Both the position numbers and the translations under genes were made by a program. From an uncultured Porphyromonas sp. (GTDB lineage Bacteria > Bacteroidota > Bacteroidia > Bacteroidales > Porphyromonadaceae), in the NCBI RefSeq assembly GCF_947254915.1, contig NZ_CAMYEZ010000055.1:1-12974 (forward strand): a stretch of 12,974 nucleotides of DNA, given 5' to 3'. This document shows, one piece after another, positions 1 to 8,259 of this stretch (positions within the stretch are counted from its first letter, which is position 1; each line of letters begins with the position of its first letter). Below the pieces are notes generated by a model. The model ran no database searches, was not told where the DNA came from, and worked only from the letters and a program-made list of their open reading frames with translations.

Positions 1-80
1 ATAAAAGTTCGGAAGAATGAAATGAAACTTCGGAAGAAAGATTTCAAAGTTCCGATGAATTTTTCATTTTCTCGCTGGAT
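1..80. repeat. 21-bp phased tandem repeat array, copy A (cut by window start)
   Basis: The core TCGGAAGAA begins at 9 and 30, a variant TCCGATGAA begins at 51, and a more degenerate unit (TCGCTGGAT) begins at 72, so the steps are exactly 21 bp. Looser relatives (CCGAGGAA near 96, TCCGAT at 107, TCGGAT at 126) continue out of phase. Positions 1-60 match 8318-8377 with mismatches only at 46, 53 and 56. The array probably extends upstream of the window. No function is recognised; the spacing equals two turns of B-DNA. Confidence 0.85.
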
Positions 81-188
81 AATCCAAAAGCTCCACCGAG
101 GAATTGTCCGATTTCCTTGATAGTGTCGGATTTGCAGTCATTCAGTTTCGCCCGTCAGCCCCAGTTGTAATTAACCGTTGTGAGGTTA

Positions 189-212
189 GGTTGTCGCTTT
201 TTTGTACCTTTG
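189..212 (+). promoter_or_regulatory. Probable promoter of the mscS gene, Bacteroidota -7 box
   Basis: TACCTTTG at 205-212 fits the Bacteroidota primary sigma factor -7 consensus TAnnTTTG. It is preceded by a T-run and by GGTTG at 189-193. No convincing -33 TTTG box is seen at the usual distance. Transcription would start near 218-220, leaving an untranslated leader of about 50 nt. Its layout is nearly the same as at the murG promoter (8566-8590). Confidence 0.6.
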
Positions 213-229
213 GCACTGCTAACTGAATG

Positions 230-247
230 CTGTCGCACGAGCGATAG
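230..247 (+). promoter_or_regulatory. Hairpin in the mscS 5' untranslated leader
   Basis: CTGTCGC (230-236) pairs with GCGATAG (241-247) across an ACGA loop: seven pairs, one of them G-U. It lies between the predicted transcription start and the ATG, 20 nt before the start codon, and no T-run follows it, so it is not a terminator. A role in mRNA stability or translation is possible but not shown. Confidence 0.4.
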
Positions 248-267
248 TCCGAACGAAACAGAAACGT

Positions 268-1188
268 ATGCCTGAGATAAATCCAGAAAACATTATCCTC
301 CCCGACTCGGCTCTTACGAAGGAGGAAATTGTCGATAGCATCGTCAACTTCAACCTAGCTGACACCCTCGGCTCTTGGATTGATGCAGCGCTTGATATAG
401 GTATCCGCGTACTGCTAGCACTTGTCATATTCTATATAGGTCGCTGGCTGATACGCATCGTCATGAAGGGCGTGACTAAGATTCTCGACAGACGTATTGA
501 GCCGCTGGGACTACGGCACTTCATACGCTCTATAGCTCGTGCGGGGCTTTGGATCGTATTGGTCATCATGGTGATCAATATCCTTGGCTTTGCAGCTGTA
601 TCCTTCGCTGCCTTGCTCGCCTCTCTCGGTGTGGCTATCGGTATGGCACTCTCTGGTCAGTTGCAAAACTTTGCGGGTGGAGCTATCATCTTGATTACAC
701 ACCCTTTCCGCATTGGCGACTACATTGTTTACCAAGATGTCGAGGGTACGGTACAGGATATTGGTATCTTCCACACCTCTATCACCACTACGGACAATAC
801 AAAGATCTACCTGCCTAATGGTAATCTGAGCACCAATATCATCAAGAACACCTCCGAGATGCCTAATAGACGGTGTCAGTGGAAGTTTCTTGTGGACTAC
901 GACGTACCTTTTGAGCGTGCCAAGGGGATTCTCCTCACGGAGCTTCTCAAGGATCCGCGCGTGCTACAGGATCAAGGGGTGCTAGCCGTCATCTCTGATA
1001 TGACGGAGAGCAACTATACGATTATGATCCGTGTGTGGTGTACCAATGACAATATGTGGGATCTCTTCTGGGACTTCAACGGTAGAGCTACCGAACTCTT
1101 TGCAGGCGAAGGCTTTCCACGTCCATACTCCAAGGTTGAGCTACGTAATAGCACGCCATATAATAAGGAGACCAAGTCTGACGACTAG
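268..1188 (+). CDS. Small-conductance mechanosensitive channel, MscS family
   Basis: This encodes a 306-residue MscS-type channel of the cytoplasmic membrane, which in this family opens under membrane tension and releases solutes during hypo-osmotic shock. Three hydrophobic segments are visible at about 40-64, 88-109 and 111-145. The third has the Gly/Ala-rich pore-helix pattern (LLASLGVAIGMALSGQLQNF, 117-135) followed by HPFRIGDYI, the classic entry to the beta domain. YLPNGNL at 181-187 matches the family's IPNG signature. The C-terminal alpha/beta vestibule runs to about 292 and ends in a polar tail. The length is close to that of E. coli MscS (286 aa), so this is the minimal form without extra N-terminal helices. 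The ATG at 268 has no Shine-Dalgarno sequence, which is normal in this phylum. It is the first gene after the promoter at 205 and may lead a long transcript. Transport specificity cannot be inferred. Confidence 0.93.
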   Translation: MPEINPENIILPDSALTKEEIVDSIVNFNLADTLGSWIDAALDIGIRVLLALVIFYIGRWLIRIVMKGVTKILDRRIEPLGLRHFIRSIARAGLWIVLVIMVINILGFAAVSFAALLASLGVAIGMALSGQLQNFAGGAIILITHPFRIGDYIVYQDVEGTVQDIGIFHTSITTTDNTKIYLPNGNLSTNIIKNTSEMPNRRCQWKFLVDYDVPFERAKGILLTELLKDPRVLQDQGVLAVISDMTESNYTIMIRVWCTNDNMWDLFWDFNGRATELFAGEGFPRPYSKVELRNSTPYNKETKSDD

Positions 1189-1221
1189 TCTCTTGTGTCT
1201 CGCTTTTTAACTCTATTCATC

Positions 1222-1236
1222 GGCTCCTAGAGAGCC
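1222..1236 (+). other. Short inverted repeat between mscS and pheT
   Basis: GGCTC (1222-1226) and GAGCC (1232-1236) can pair across a five-base CTAGA loop. No T-tract follows, so it is a weak candidate for a pause or processing site. The remainder of this 62-bp gap has no TAnnTTTG box, which favours read-through from mscS into pheT. Confidence 0.25.
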
Positions 1237-1250
1237 CTTGTCTGATTCGT

Positions 1251-3740
1251 ATGAATATATCTTTCAACTGGTTACAGCAATATCTACCTCGTCTAGAGGG
1301 TTATAATCCAAATGAAGTAGCAGAGACGCTCACGGCCATCGGTCTTGAGGTGGCTGGCGTCGAGCAGACTGAGTCTGTACGAGGCGGTCTGCGTGGTGTC
1401 GTCATAGGACGCACGCTCACTTGCATCCCCCACCCTAACTCTGACCACCTGCATGTCTGCACGGTCGATCTCGGCGAGGAGGAGCCTGTGCAGATCGTCT
1501 GTGGAGCGCTCAATGTAGCTGCTGGTCAGACGGTCGTTGTCGCTACTGTTGGCACCACCCTATACGGACCCGATGGCGAGCCTTTTAAGATCAAAAAGTC
1601 CAAGCTACGTGGCGAACCTAGCATGGGTATGATTTGCTCGCAAGTGGAGATAGGTATGGGGGCTGACAGCTCTGGCATCTGGGTGCTAGAGGATGAGATG
1701 GTACGCCCTGGGACACCTGCGGCTGACTACTTTGACCTGGCCAGTGACACCGTCATAGAGATAGACATAACGCCTAACCGTGTCGACGCGACCTCGCACT
1801 ATGGCGTGGCACGCGACTTAGCGGCTTACTACTCCTATCGTGAGGGTCATGTAATCCGTGCGGAGCGTCCGACCCTGACGAAGCTTCAGTCGGTCGATGC
1901 GAAGGCTTCTGCCATACAGGTTGAGATGGAGGTCTCCGCTGAGGATTGCCCTCGCTACCAGGGGGTGACGATACGTGGTCTGAAGTGTGTCGAGAGCCCA
2001 GACTGGCTCAAGGAGCGACTACAAAGCATCGGCCAGCGTCCTATCAATGCGGTGGTTGATGTGACCAACTTCGTCTTACACGAGATCGGGCAACCGCTAC
2101 ACGCTTTTGACGCTCAGAAGATTGCTGGCGGGAAGCTGCGCATAGCTCATCTACCTGCTGGCACGCCTTTTACCACCTTGGATGGCGTAGAGCATAAGCT
2201 CACAGGCATGGAGAATATGATCTGCGACAGCCAGCTCACACCGCTTTGCATCGGAGGCGTGATGGGCGGACTGGACTCGGGCGTGACGATGGAGACGACA
2301 GACATATTTATAGAGGCGGCCAACTTCAATCCGACGATCACACGTCGCGCTGCTAGAAGTCACGGGCTGAGCACCGACTCCTCTTTCCGCTTCGAACGTG
2401 GACTAGATCCCGAGGCGACTGACTGGGCGCTCCAGCGTGCTGTATCGCTCATTCTGGAGATTTGCGGAGGCACCATAGCGGGTGAGACGGTGGATCACTA
2501 TCGTATGCACCTGGATCCAGTAGAGTTGACAATCTCTACGGACTATGTCTCTCGGACCATCGGTCGTGACCTGACGGCAGAGCAGCTACAGCTCATCTTA
2601 GACGCTCTGGAGATGTCGCCTAAGGCTGTGGAGGGCGAAGCTTTTGCCATCTCTGTGCCTCGCTATCGCTACGATGTGACACGTCCAGTGGATGTCGTCG
2701 AGGAGGTACTGCGCATCTACGGTTACAATGCCGTCCCGCTCTCAGGTTATGTGCATGCGAGTCTCTCTAAGCAGAGCGACCAAGACCATATCTACCATGC
2801 TCAGCTCAAGCTTTCGGAGCTACTCACAGGCTTTGGCTATCGAGAGATATTGAATAATTCGCTCACCTCTCGGCAATACTTTGAGGGGCAAAAGGCTTTT
2901 GACCTTAATCAGCTCGTACCGATAGAGAACCCGCTGAGTCAAGAGCTCAACGTGCTACGCCCCACCCTCCTCGTGGGTGGTCTAGAAACGATCTCTGACA
3001 ATGTGCACCGCAAGCAACCTTACTGTGCTCTCTATGAGTGGGGCAACGTCTACCGCTACAAGCAGAACGACCAGGCGACTACGCCCCTAGATCAGTACAC
3101 CCAAGCGCACAGACTAGGCCTGTGGCTCTCGGGCACGCTCATGCCAAACAGCTGGACGACCGCTGGCGAAGCAACTTCTCCCTATATGCTGCGAGGAGTT
3201 GTTGAGAAGCTCTTAGCACACATGGGCTTTACGACAGAAGACTACTCGGTGACTACACCTGCCGAGTGCCACGACCTGTGGAGCGAGGTGGTCTGCTACA
3301 CCGATCGAGAGGGCAAGAGCCTCGCCTACGTAGGAGTCATCAGTAACTACTGGCTTACGAAGTGCGATATCAAGCAGCCTGTCTACTACGCCGAGCTATA
3401 CAGCGACACCTTGATGGCGCATCTGCTACAGCACAAGGTAGTCAGCACGGAGCTCAGCAAGTACCCAACGGTGAAGCGTGACTTAGCGCTACTCATTGAC
3501 AACAACATTACCTACGAAGCATTGGCTAGCACCGCTCGCAAGGCTGAGCGTAAGCTACTTCAGCGGGTTGAGCTCTTTGATGTCTACACGGGCAAGGAGC
3601 TACCTTCGGGTAAGAAGAGCTACGCCTTGAGCTTCTACCTACGTGACGACAAGGGCACCCTACGAGATGCCCAGATCGATGCCGCCATGAAGCGTATCTG
3701 GCAAGCCATCGAGCAGGAGTACCACGCCACGCTTCGCTAA
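1251..3740 (+). CDS. pheT: Phenylalanine--tRNA ligase beta subunit
   Basis: This is the beta chain of the cytoplasmic alpha2-beta2 phenylalanyl-tRNA synthetase, which attaches Phe to tRNA-Phe; the beta chain binds tRNA and edits mischarged Tyr-tRNA. The 829 residues show the full bacterial domain order. It starts with MNISFNWLQQYLP, followed by an OB-fold tRNA-binding (EMAP-like) domain at about 41-152 with HPNSDHLHVC. Next come the IDITPNR segment (171-177), the B3/B4 editing domain (about 232-400, with DVTNFVLHEIGQPLHAFD and FRFERGLD), and the B5 domain with PRYRYDVTRPVDVVEEVLR (470-488). A catalytic-like core follows, and a C-terminal FDX-ACB anticodon-binding domain (about 736-829) has KYPTVKRDLALL. 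It is slightly longer than the E. coli protein (795 aa). The catalytic partner PheS is not in this window, so pheS and pheT are not adjacent in the usual pheS-pheT order here. No frameshift or missing domain is seen. Confidence 0.97.
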   Translation: MNISFNWLQQYLPRLEGYNPNEVAETLTAIGLEVAGVEQTESVRGGLRGVVIGRTLTCIPHPNSDHLHVCTVDLGEEEPVQIVCGALNVAAGQTVVVATVGTTLYGPDGEPFKIKKSKLRGEPSMGMICSQVEIGMGADSSGIWVLEDEMVRPGTPAADYFDLASDTVIEIDITPNRVDATSHYGVARDLAAYYSYREGHVIRAERPTLTKLQSVDAKASAIQVEMEVSAEDCPRYQGVTIRGLKCVESPDWLKERLQSIGQRPINAVVDVTNFVLHEIGQPLHAFDAQKIAGGKLRIAHLPAGTPFTTLDGVEHKLTGMENMICDSQLTPLCIGGVMGGLDSGVTMETTDIFIEAANFNPTITRRAARSHGLSTDSSFRFERGLDPEATDWALQRAVSLILEICGGTIAGETVDHYRMHLDPVELTISTDYVSRTIGRDLTAEQLQLILDALEMSPKAVEGEAFAISVPRYRYDVTRPVDVVEEVLRIYGYNAVPLSGYVHASLSKQSDQDHIYHAQLKLSELLTGFGYREILNNSLTSRQYFEGQKAFDLNQLVPIENPLSQELNVLRPTLLVGGLETISDNVHRKQPYCALYEWGNVYRYKQNDQATTPLDQYTQAHRLGLWLSGTLMPNSWTTAGEATSPYMLRGVVEKLLAHMGFTTEDYSVTTPAECHDLWSEVVCYTDREGKSLAYVGVISNYWLTKCDIKQPVYYAELYSDTLMAHLLQHKVVSTELSKYPTVKRDLALLIDNNITYEALASTARKAERKLLQRVELFDVYTGKELPSGKKSYALSFYLRDDKGTLRDAQIDAAMKRIWQAIEQEYHATLR

Positions 3741-3764
3741 GCTAAGCTAGGCTAGACTAGCTTA
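3736..3764 (+). repeat. Pentamer repeat and perfect hairpin at the pheT stop codon
   Basis: Five consecutive pentamers (GCTAA, GCTAA, GCTAG, GCTAG, ACTAG) cover 3736-3760 and include the pheT TAA stop. Within them TAAGCTAG (3743-3750) and CTAGCTTA (3757-3764) form a perfect 8-bp stem with a 6-base loop. No T-run follows, so it does not look like a standard terminator; it may be an mRNA 3'-end or processing structure. Confidence 0.5.
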
Positions 3765-3817
3765 TCCAATCATCTGACATATCAATCAACTAACATAGTT
3801 AAGTATCCAATCCAATC

Positions 3818-4543
3818 ATGGGAAGAGCATTTGAATATCGTAAAGCACGCAAACTAAAGCGTTGGGGCAATATGGCTCGTGTCTTCACGAAGCTAGGTAA
3901 GGAGATCACCATTGCCGTTAAGGCTGGCGGACCTGATCCTGACACCAACCCACGACTACGTGTCCTCGTCCAGACGGCAAAGAAGGAGAACATGCCTAAG
4001 GAGAACGTGGAGCGTGCTATCAAAAAGGCTACCGACAAGGACAGCAACACCGATTATAAGGAGATGAACTATGAGGGCTACGGTCCGCATGGCATCGCTA
4101 TCTTTGTAGAGACGGCAACAGACAATACGACTCGCACGGTCGCCAACGTACGTAGCTACTTCAATAAGTTTGGCGGTAGTCTCGGGACGACGGGTAGCTT
4201 GGAGTTTCTCTTTGACCATCGTTGCGTCTTCCACGTTCAGCCTAAAGCAGAGATAGACCAGGAGGAGCTGATCCTAGACTTGATCGACTATGGCGTGGAG
4301 GATATAGAGCAAGACGAGGAGGAGTGGGTCATCGAGGGCGACTTCTCTCAGAACGGGGCTCTCCAAGCCAAGCTCGAGGAACTGGGATTTGAGATTAGCT
4401 CGGTCGAGTTCATCCGCGTCCCCAAGGACACCCGCTCGGTAAGCGCTGAGGAGCGCGAAGAGCTCAACAAGCTCATTGAGCGACTCGAAGAGGATGAAGA
4501 TGTGCAGAACGTCTTCACCAATATGGAGGACGAAGAGGAGTAA
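3818..4543 (+). CDS. yebC: YebC/PmpR family protein (TACO1 family)
   Basis: This 241-residue protein belongs to the YebC/PmpR/TACO1 family. Family members were long annotated as DNA-binding transcriptional regulators; more recent work assigns some of them a ribosome-associated role in relieving stalling at proline-rich sequences. The N-terminus MGRAFEYRKARKLKRWGNMA is the Bacteroidota form, replacing the MAGHSKW start of Proteobacteria. Family landmarks follow: FTKLGKEITIAVKAGGPDPD (23-42), NPRLR (44-48), NYEGYGPHG (84-92) and GSLGTTGSLEF (120-130). The C-terminus is very acidic (EEDEDV then MEDEEE). The ATG at 3818 is chosen because it gives the conserved MGRAFEYRKARK start. It lies 77 bp after pheT and 100 bp before lepA, another translation factor, which fits a ribosome-linked role. 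Family membership is certain; the exact function here is inferred. Confidence 0.93.
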   Translation: MGRAFEYRKARKLKRWGNMARVFTKLGKEITIAVKAGGPDPDTNPRLRVLVQTAKKENMPKENVERAIKKATDKDSNTDYKEMNYEGYGPHGIAIFVETATDNTTRTVANVRSYFNKFGGSLGTTGSLEFLFDHRCVFHVQPKAEIDQEELILDLIDYGVEDIEQDEEEWVIEGDFSQNGALQAKLEELGFEISSVEFIRVPKDTRSVSAEEREELNKLIERLEEDEDVQNVFTNMEDEEE

Positions 4544-4584
4544 TCTTCGCCTCCCCTCTCGGCTCCGTCCTTTATTTCCTTTCT

Positions 4585-4602
4585 TACAGCAGATAAGCTG
4601 TA
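4585..4602 (+). other. Short inverted repeat between yebC and lepA
   Basis: TACAGC (4585-4590) and GCTGTA (4597-4602) can form a 6-bp stem with loop AGATAA. No T-run follows. A few bases on, TTGCCCTTTG (about 4609-4618) keeps only the TTTG half of a -7 box, so a separate lepA promoter is possible but weakly supported. Confidence 0.2.
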
Positions 4603-4643
4603 GCACAGTTGCCCTTTGTTTAGCGCACGAATCCCTTTAGCAC

Positions 4644-6431
4644 ATGCAGCACATACGTAACTTTTGTATCATAGCTCACATTGATCATGGCAAGAGTACC
4701 CTCGCCGATCGTCTTTTGGAGTATACCAATACAGTCCAAAAGAAAGATCTGCAGGATCAAGTCTTGGACAATATGGATCTAGAGCGTGAGCGTGGCATCA
4801 CCATCAAGAGCCACGCCATACAGATGTCCTATACTAAGGATGATGTGGAGTACACGCTCAATCTGATTGACACGCCAGGACACGTGGACTTCAGCTACGA
4901 GGTGTCTCGCTCCATAGCTGCATGTGAGGGTGCGCTACTCATCGTAGACGCTTCGCAGGGAATACAGGCGCAGACCATCAGCAACCTCTACATGGCGATT
5001 GATCATGACCTGACCATCATCCCAGTGGTCAACAAGATCGACCTGCCAGGCGCTTCGCCCGAAGAGGTGCAGGACCAGATCGTTAGTCTGCTGGGAGTAG
5101 ATCCAGACGAAGTACTCTTTGCCAGTGGTAAGACGGGACAGGGTGTCAACGAAATCCTTGATGCCATCATAGAGCGTGTGCCAGCGCCCGTAGGAGATCC
5201 CGAAGCTCCCTTGCAGGCGCTTATCTTCGACTCCGTCTTCAATCCCTTCCGTGGCATCATCGCCTACTATAAGATTGTCAACGGCTCTATTGCCAAGGGC
5301 GACAAAGTCAAGTTCATCAACACAGGTATGGAGTACGACGCCGATGAGGTAGGCGTGCTTAAGCTTGACATGATGCCGAGAGATCGGGTCAACACAGGCG
5401 ACGTGGGCTACATCATCTCTGGCATCAAGACCAGCAAAGAGGTCAAGGTGGGCGATACGATCACGCACATTCAGCGCCCCGCCTCAGAGGCTATTGCAGG
5501 CTTTGAGGAGGTCAAGCCGATGGTCTTCGCTGGTGTCTACCCCATTGACACGGAAGACTTTGAGGACTTGCGCGCTTCGCTCGAGAAGCTACAGCTCAAC
5601 GATGCTTCGCTCACCTTTACACCCGAGAGCTCCGCAGCACTAGGCTTCGGCTTCCGCTGCGGGTTCCTTGGCTTGCTCCATATGGAGATCATTCAGGAGC
5701 GTCTCGACCGTGAGTTCAATATGAACGTCATCACGACCGTCCCCAACGTCTCCTACCTCGTTTATGACAAGAAGGGCGGCGTGACCGAGGTGCACAACCC
5801 ATCTGGCCTGCCCGATCCGATGCAGATTGATCACATCGATGAGCCGTACATACGAGCCACGATCATCACAGACACCGCCTACATCGGTCCTATCATGACG
5901 CTCTGCCTTGACAAGCGTGGCATCCTCATCAAGCAGGAGTACATCAGTGGCAATCGTGTTGAGATCTACTTTGATCTGCCTCTTGGGGAGATCGTCATCG
6001 ACTTCTATGACAAGCTCAAGAGCATCTCACGAGGCTACGCTTCCTTTGACTATCATCTGAGCGACTTCCGTCCCTCCAAGTTGGTCAAGCTAGACATCCT
6101 CCTCAATGGCGAGCCCGTCGATGCGCTCTCGACGCTGACGCACTTTGACAACAGCGTCCCCTTCGGTCGCCGTATGTGCGAGAAGCTCAAGGAGCTCATC
6201 CCACGCCAGCAGTTTGACATAGCCATCCAAGCCGCCATCGGCGCTAAGATCATCGCCCGTGAGACCGTCAAGGCAGTGCGCAAAGATGTGACAGCCAAGT
6301 GCTACGGTGGTGATATCAGCCGTAAGCGTAAGCTACTAGAGAAGCAGAAAGAGGGTAAGAAGCGTATGAAGCAGATCGGCAACGTGGAGATACCGCAGAA
6401 AGCCTTCCTCGCTGTCCTCAAGCTCGACTAA
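4644..6431 (+). CDS. lepA: Elongation factor 4 (LepA), ribosome-associated GTPase
   Basis: LepA/EF4 is a translational GTPase that binds the ribosome and has been linked to back-translocation and to translation initiation or ribosome assembly. The 595-residue length fits the family (599 in E. coli). The G domain carries G1 AHIDHGKST (11-19), switch I ERGITIKS (49-56), G3 DTPGH (76-80), G4 NKID (130-133) and a G5-like SGKTGQG. It is followed by domain II (about 190-280), an EF-G-like domain III with FRCGFLGLLHMEI, domain V, and the LepA-specific C-terminal domain with YGGDISRKRKLLEKQKEGKK. That last region separates LepA from EF-G, and domain IV of EF-G is absent. The ATG at 4644 gives the conserved MQHIRNFCIIAHIDHGK start. 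No signal peptidase gene (lepB) follows, unlike in E. coli; dnaB does. Identification is secure. Confidence 0.97.
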   Translation: MQHIRNFCIIAHIDHGKSTLADRLLEYTNTVQKKDLQDQVLDNMDLERERGITIKSHAIQMSYTKDDVEYTLNLIDTPGHVDFSYEVSRSIAACEGALLIVDASQGIQAQTISNLYMAIDHDLTIIPVVNKIDLPGASPEEVQDQIVSLLGVDPDEVLFASGKTGQGVNEILDAIIERVPAPVGDPEAPLQALIFDSVFNPFRGIIAYYKIVNGSIAKGDKVKFINTGMEYDADEVGVLKLDMMPRDRVNTGDVGYIISGIKTSKEVKVGDTITHIQRPASEAIAGFEEVKPMVFAGVYPIDTEDFEDLRASLEKLQLNDASLTFTPESSAALGFGFRCGFLGLLHMEIIQERLDREFNMNVITTVPNVSYLVYDKKGGVTEVHNPSGLPDPMQIDHIDEPYIRATIITDTAYIGPIMTLCLDKRGILIKQEYISGNRVEIYFDLPLGEIVIDFYDKLKSISRGYASFDYHLSDFRPSKLVKLDILLNGEPVDALSTLTHFDNSVPFGRRMCEKLKELIPRQQFDIAIQAAIGAKIIARETVKAVRKDVTAKCYGGDISRKRKLLEKQKEGKKRMKQIGNVEIPQKAFLAVLKLD

Positions 6432-6460
6432 AGCCCCTCCACAGCTCATCTTATCGCCAC

Positions 6461-6484
6461 AGCCTAGGCTCCAACGTCTAGGCT
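6461..6484 (+). other. Inverted repeat between lepA and dnaB
   Basis: AGCCTAG (6461-6467) and CTAGGCT (6478-6484) form a perfect 7-bp stem with a 10-base loop. There is no T-tract after it, so termination is unlikely; a pause or processing site is possible. No TAnnTTTG promoter is seen in this 103-bp gap. Confidence 0.3.
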
Positions 6485-6534
6485 ACCGACTTGTCCCCCG
6501 CACGCAACACTCACCTAGCCAAACCATCTAGACC

Positions 6535-8127
6535 ATGCCACCCCTAAAGCCTACACAGCAGAAGCAGCTCCGCAAGCCGCAAGCCTCTCTCGACCGCACG
6601 ACCGAGGGGCGCGTACCACCTCAAGCCACAGATATTGAGGAGGCTGTGCTGGGCGCCATACTACTGGAGAAGGAGGCCTTCTCCGAGATCAGCACCATCC
6701 TAGAGCCCGAGAGCTTCTATATCAATGCGCACCAGATCATCTTCGAGGTCATGCGCGACCTCAGTCTGGAGGAGCAGCCGATAGATCTGCATACCGTCAG
6801 CCAGAGACTACAGCGTGATGGCAAGCTGGACCAGGTCGGGGGGATGCCCTTCCTCGTCGAGCTCTCCAACCGTGTCATCAGTGCGGGCAACCTCGAGTAC
6901 CACGCCATGATTGTGGCGCAAAAAGCCCTCAGTCGCAACCTGATCAAGTTCTCTACCGAGGTACTCACTGCAGCTTACGAAGATACCATCGACATCGAGG
7001 ATCAGATGGAGACCGCCGAGGGAACACTCTTCGCCCTCTCGCAGAAGCATCTACGCAAAGATGTCCAGCCCATCAATACGGTCCTCAAAGTTGCCATCGA
7101 TGATATCAAGGCTGCCGCCAATAGTGCCGAGGGTATCAGCGGTATCTCCTCTGGCTTTGACGGCATCGATGCGATGACAGCTGGGTGGCAGAAGTCAGAC
7201 CTCATCATCATCGCTGCGCGCCCCGCTATCGGTAAGACAGCTTTCGTCCTCTCCATGGCCAAGTACATTGCTGTGGACAACAAGATACCCGTTGCCCTCT
7301 TCAACCTAGAGATGAGCAGCGTGCAGCTAGTCAAGCGTCTGATCAGTAACGTCTGCGAGCTCCCTGGCGAAAAGCTCAAGAGCGGTCAGCTTGAGCAGTT
7401 TGAGTGGACCCAACTTGATGAGCGTATCAGCGTCTTGGAGAATACGCCCCTCTACATTGACGACACGCCTAGCCTCTCCGTCTTCGAGCTACGTACCAAG
7501 GTGCGCCGTCTCGTACGAGAGCACGACATCAAGATCATCATCATCGACTACCTCCAGCTGATGAATGCCAGCGGGATGAACTTTGGCAACCGTGAGCAAG
7601 AGGTCAGTACCATCTCCCGCTCGCTCAAGATGCTAGCCAAGGAGCTAGACATACCCATCATCGCCCTCTCACAGCTCAACCGTGCTGTCGAGCTGCGCAA
7701 GAACGATAGCGGGACCAATAGCAAGGTGCCTCAGCTCTCCGACCTGCGTGAGTCAGGCGCTATCGAGCAGGATGCCGATATGGTTTGCTTCCTGCACAGA
7801 CCCGAGGTGTATGGCATCATGCAGGATGACAACGGAGACACCAAGGGCATCGGCTACTTCATCATTGCCAAGCACCGTAACGGTCCTATCGGCGATGTGC
7901 GTATCGGCTTCCGAGGCGAGTTTGCCAAGTTCTACCCACTCGAAGAGGCAAACATGCACTACACCTCCCAGATCAATGGCGTCAAAGCAAGACAGACATC
8001 ATCTGCTACTCCAGGAGTCACGCCAGGCGCAGAGGCTGGTAATCCCTTCGGGCAAACCTTTAACGTCGGCGCCTCAGACTTCAACCCGATGGCCACCGAC
8101 GACGAGGAGAGCGACTTCCCCTACTAG
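6535..8127 (+). CDS. dnaB: Replicative DNA helicase DnaB
   Basis: This is the hexameric 5'-3' helicase that unwinds DNA at the replication fork. The 530 residues show a basic N-terminal tail (1-30) and the DnaB N-terminal helical domain (about 31-135, with DIEEAVLGAILL). A linker with the usual SGISSGFDGIDAMTAGW entry (202-218) leads to a RecA-like ATPase domain. Walker A is ARPAIGKTAF (228-237; K234, T235), FNLEMS holds the likely catalytic Glu259, and Walker B is IIIIDYLQL (334-342; D338). SQLNRAVE and the AKHRNG segment with a candidate arginine finger follow. No intein interrupts the ATPase motifs. About 48 residues at the C-terminus are Thr/Gly/Pro-rich and probably disordered, ending in acidic-hydrophobic DDEESDFPY. 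It is the last gene before the intrinsic terminator at 8194. The ATG at 6535 is the only start that keeps the whole N-terminal domain and the tail; a slightly later start cannot be excluded. Confidence 0.97.
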   Translation: MPPLKPTQQKQLRKPQASLDRTTEGRVPPQATDIEEAVLGAILLEKEAFSEISTILEPESFYINAHQIIFEVMRDLSLEEQPIDLHTVSQRLQRDGKLDQVGGMPFLVELSNRVISAGNLEYHAMIVAQKALSRNLIKFSTEVLTAAYEDTIDIEDQMETAEGTLFALSQKHLRKDVQPINTVLKVAIDDIKAAANSAEGISGISSGFDGIDAMTAGWQKSDLIIIAARPAIGKTAFVLSMAKYIAVDNKIPVALFNLEMSSVQLVKRLISNVCELPGEKLKSGQLEQFEWTQLDERISVLENTPLYIDDTPSLSVFELRTKVRRLVREHDIKIIIIDYLQLMNASGMNFGNREQEVSTISRSLKMLAKELDIPIIALSQLNRAVELRKNDSGTNSKVPQLSDLRESGAIEQDADMVCFLHRPEVYGIMQDDNGDTKGIGYFIIAKHRNGPIGDVRIGFRGEFAKFYPLEEANMHYTSQINGVKARQTSSATPGVTPGAEAGNPFGQTFNVGASDFNPMATDDEESDFPY

Positions 8128-8193
8128 CACAGAGCTAGCCTACCACACCAGACGCTGTCGCTCCTTCTGACAGTGCCCAAAGACTATACAGAT

Positions 8194-8238
8194 AAGGCTC
8201 AATCGCTGAACAAAAAGCGGTTGAGTCTTTTTCTTTTT
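8194..8238 (+). terminator. Rho-independent terminator after dnaB
   Basis: A stem of up to 14 bp forms between 8194-8207 (core CTCAATCGCT) and 8216-8229 (core AGCGGTTGAG), with two G-U pairs and an 8-base loop. It is followed at once by TCTTTTTCTTTTT. The T-run lies on the + strand side only, so it ends transcripts coming from dnaB, 66 bp after its stop codon. Confidence 0.85.
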
Positions 8239-8259
8239 GCGCCTACCACAGTTCAATTC

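Noticed and set aside
7682..8170. A 162-codon + strand frame overlapping the end of dnaB
   Set aside because: It is an out-of-frame shadow of dnaB, rich in Ser/Arg/Thr, with no recognisable domain. The same applies to the other overlapping frames inside the nine genes.
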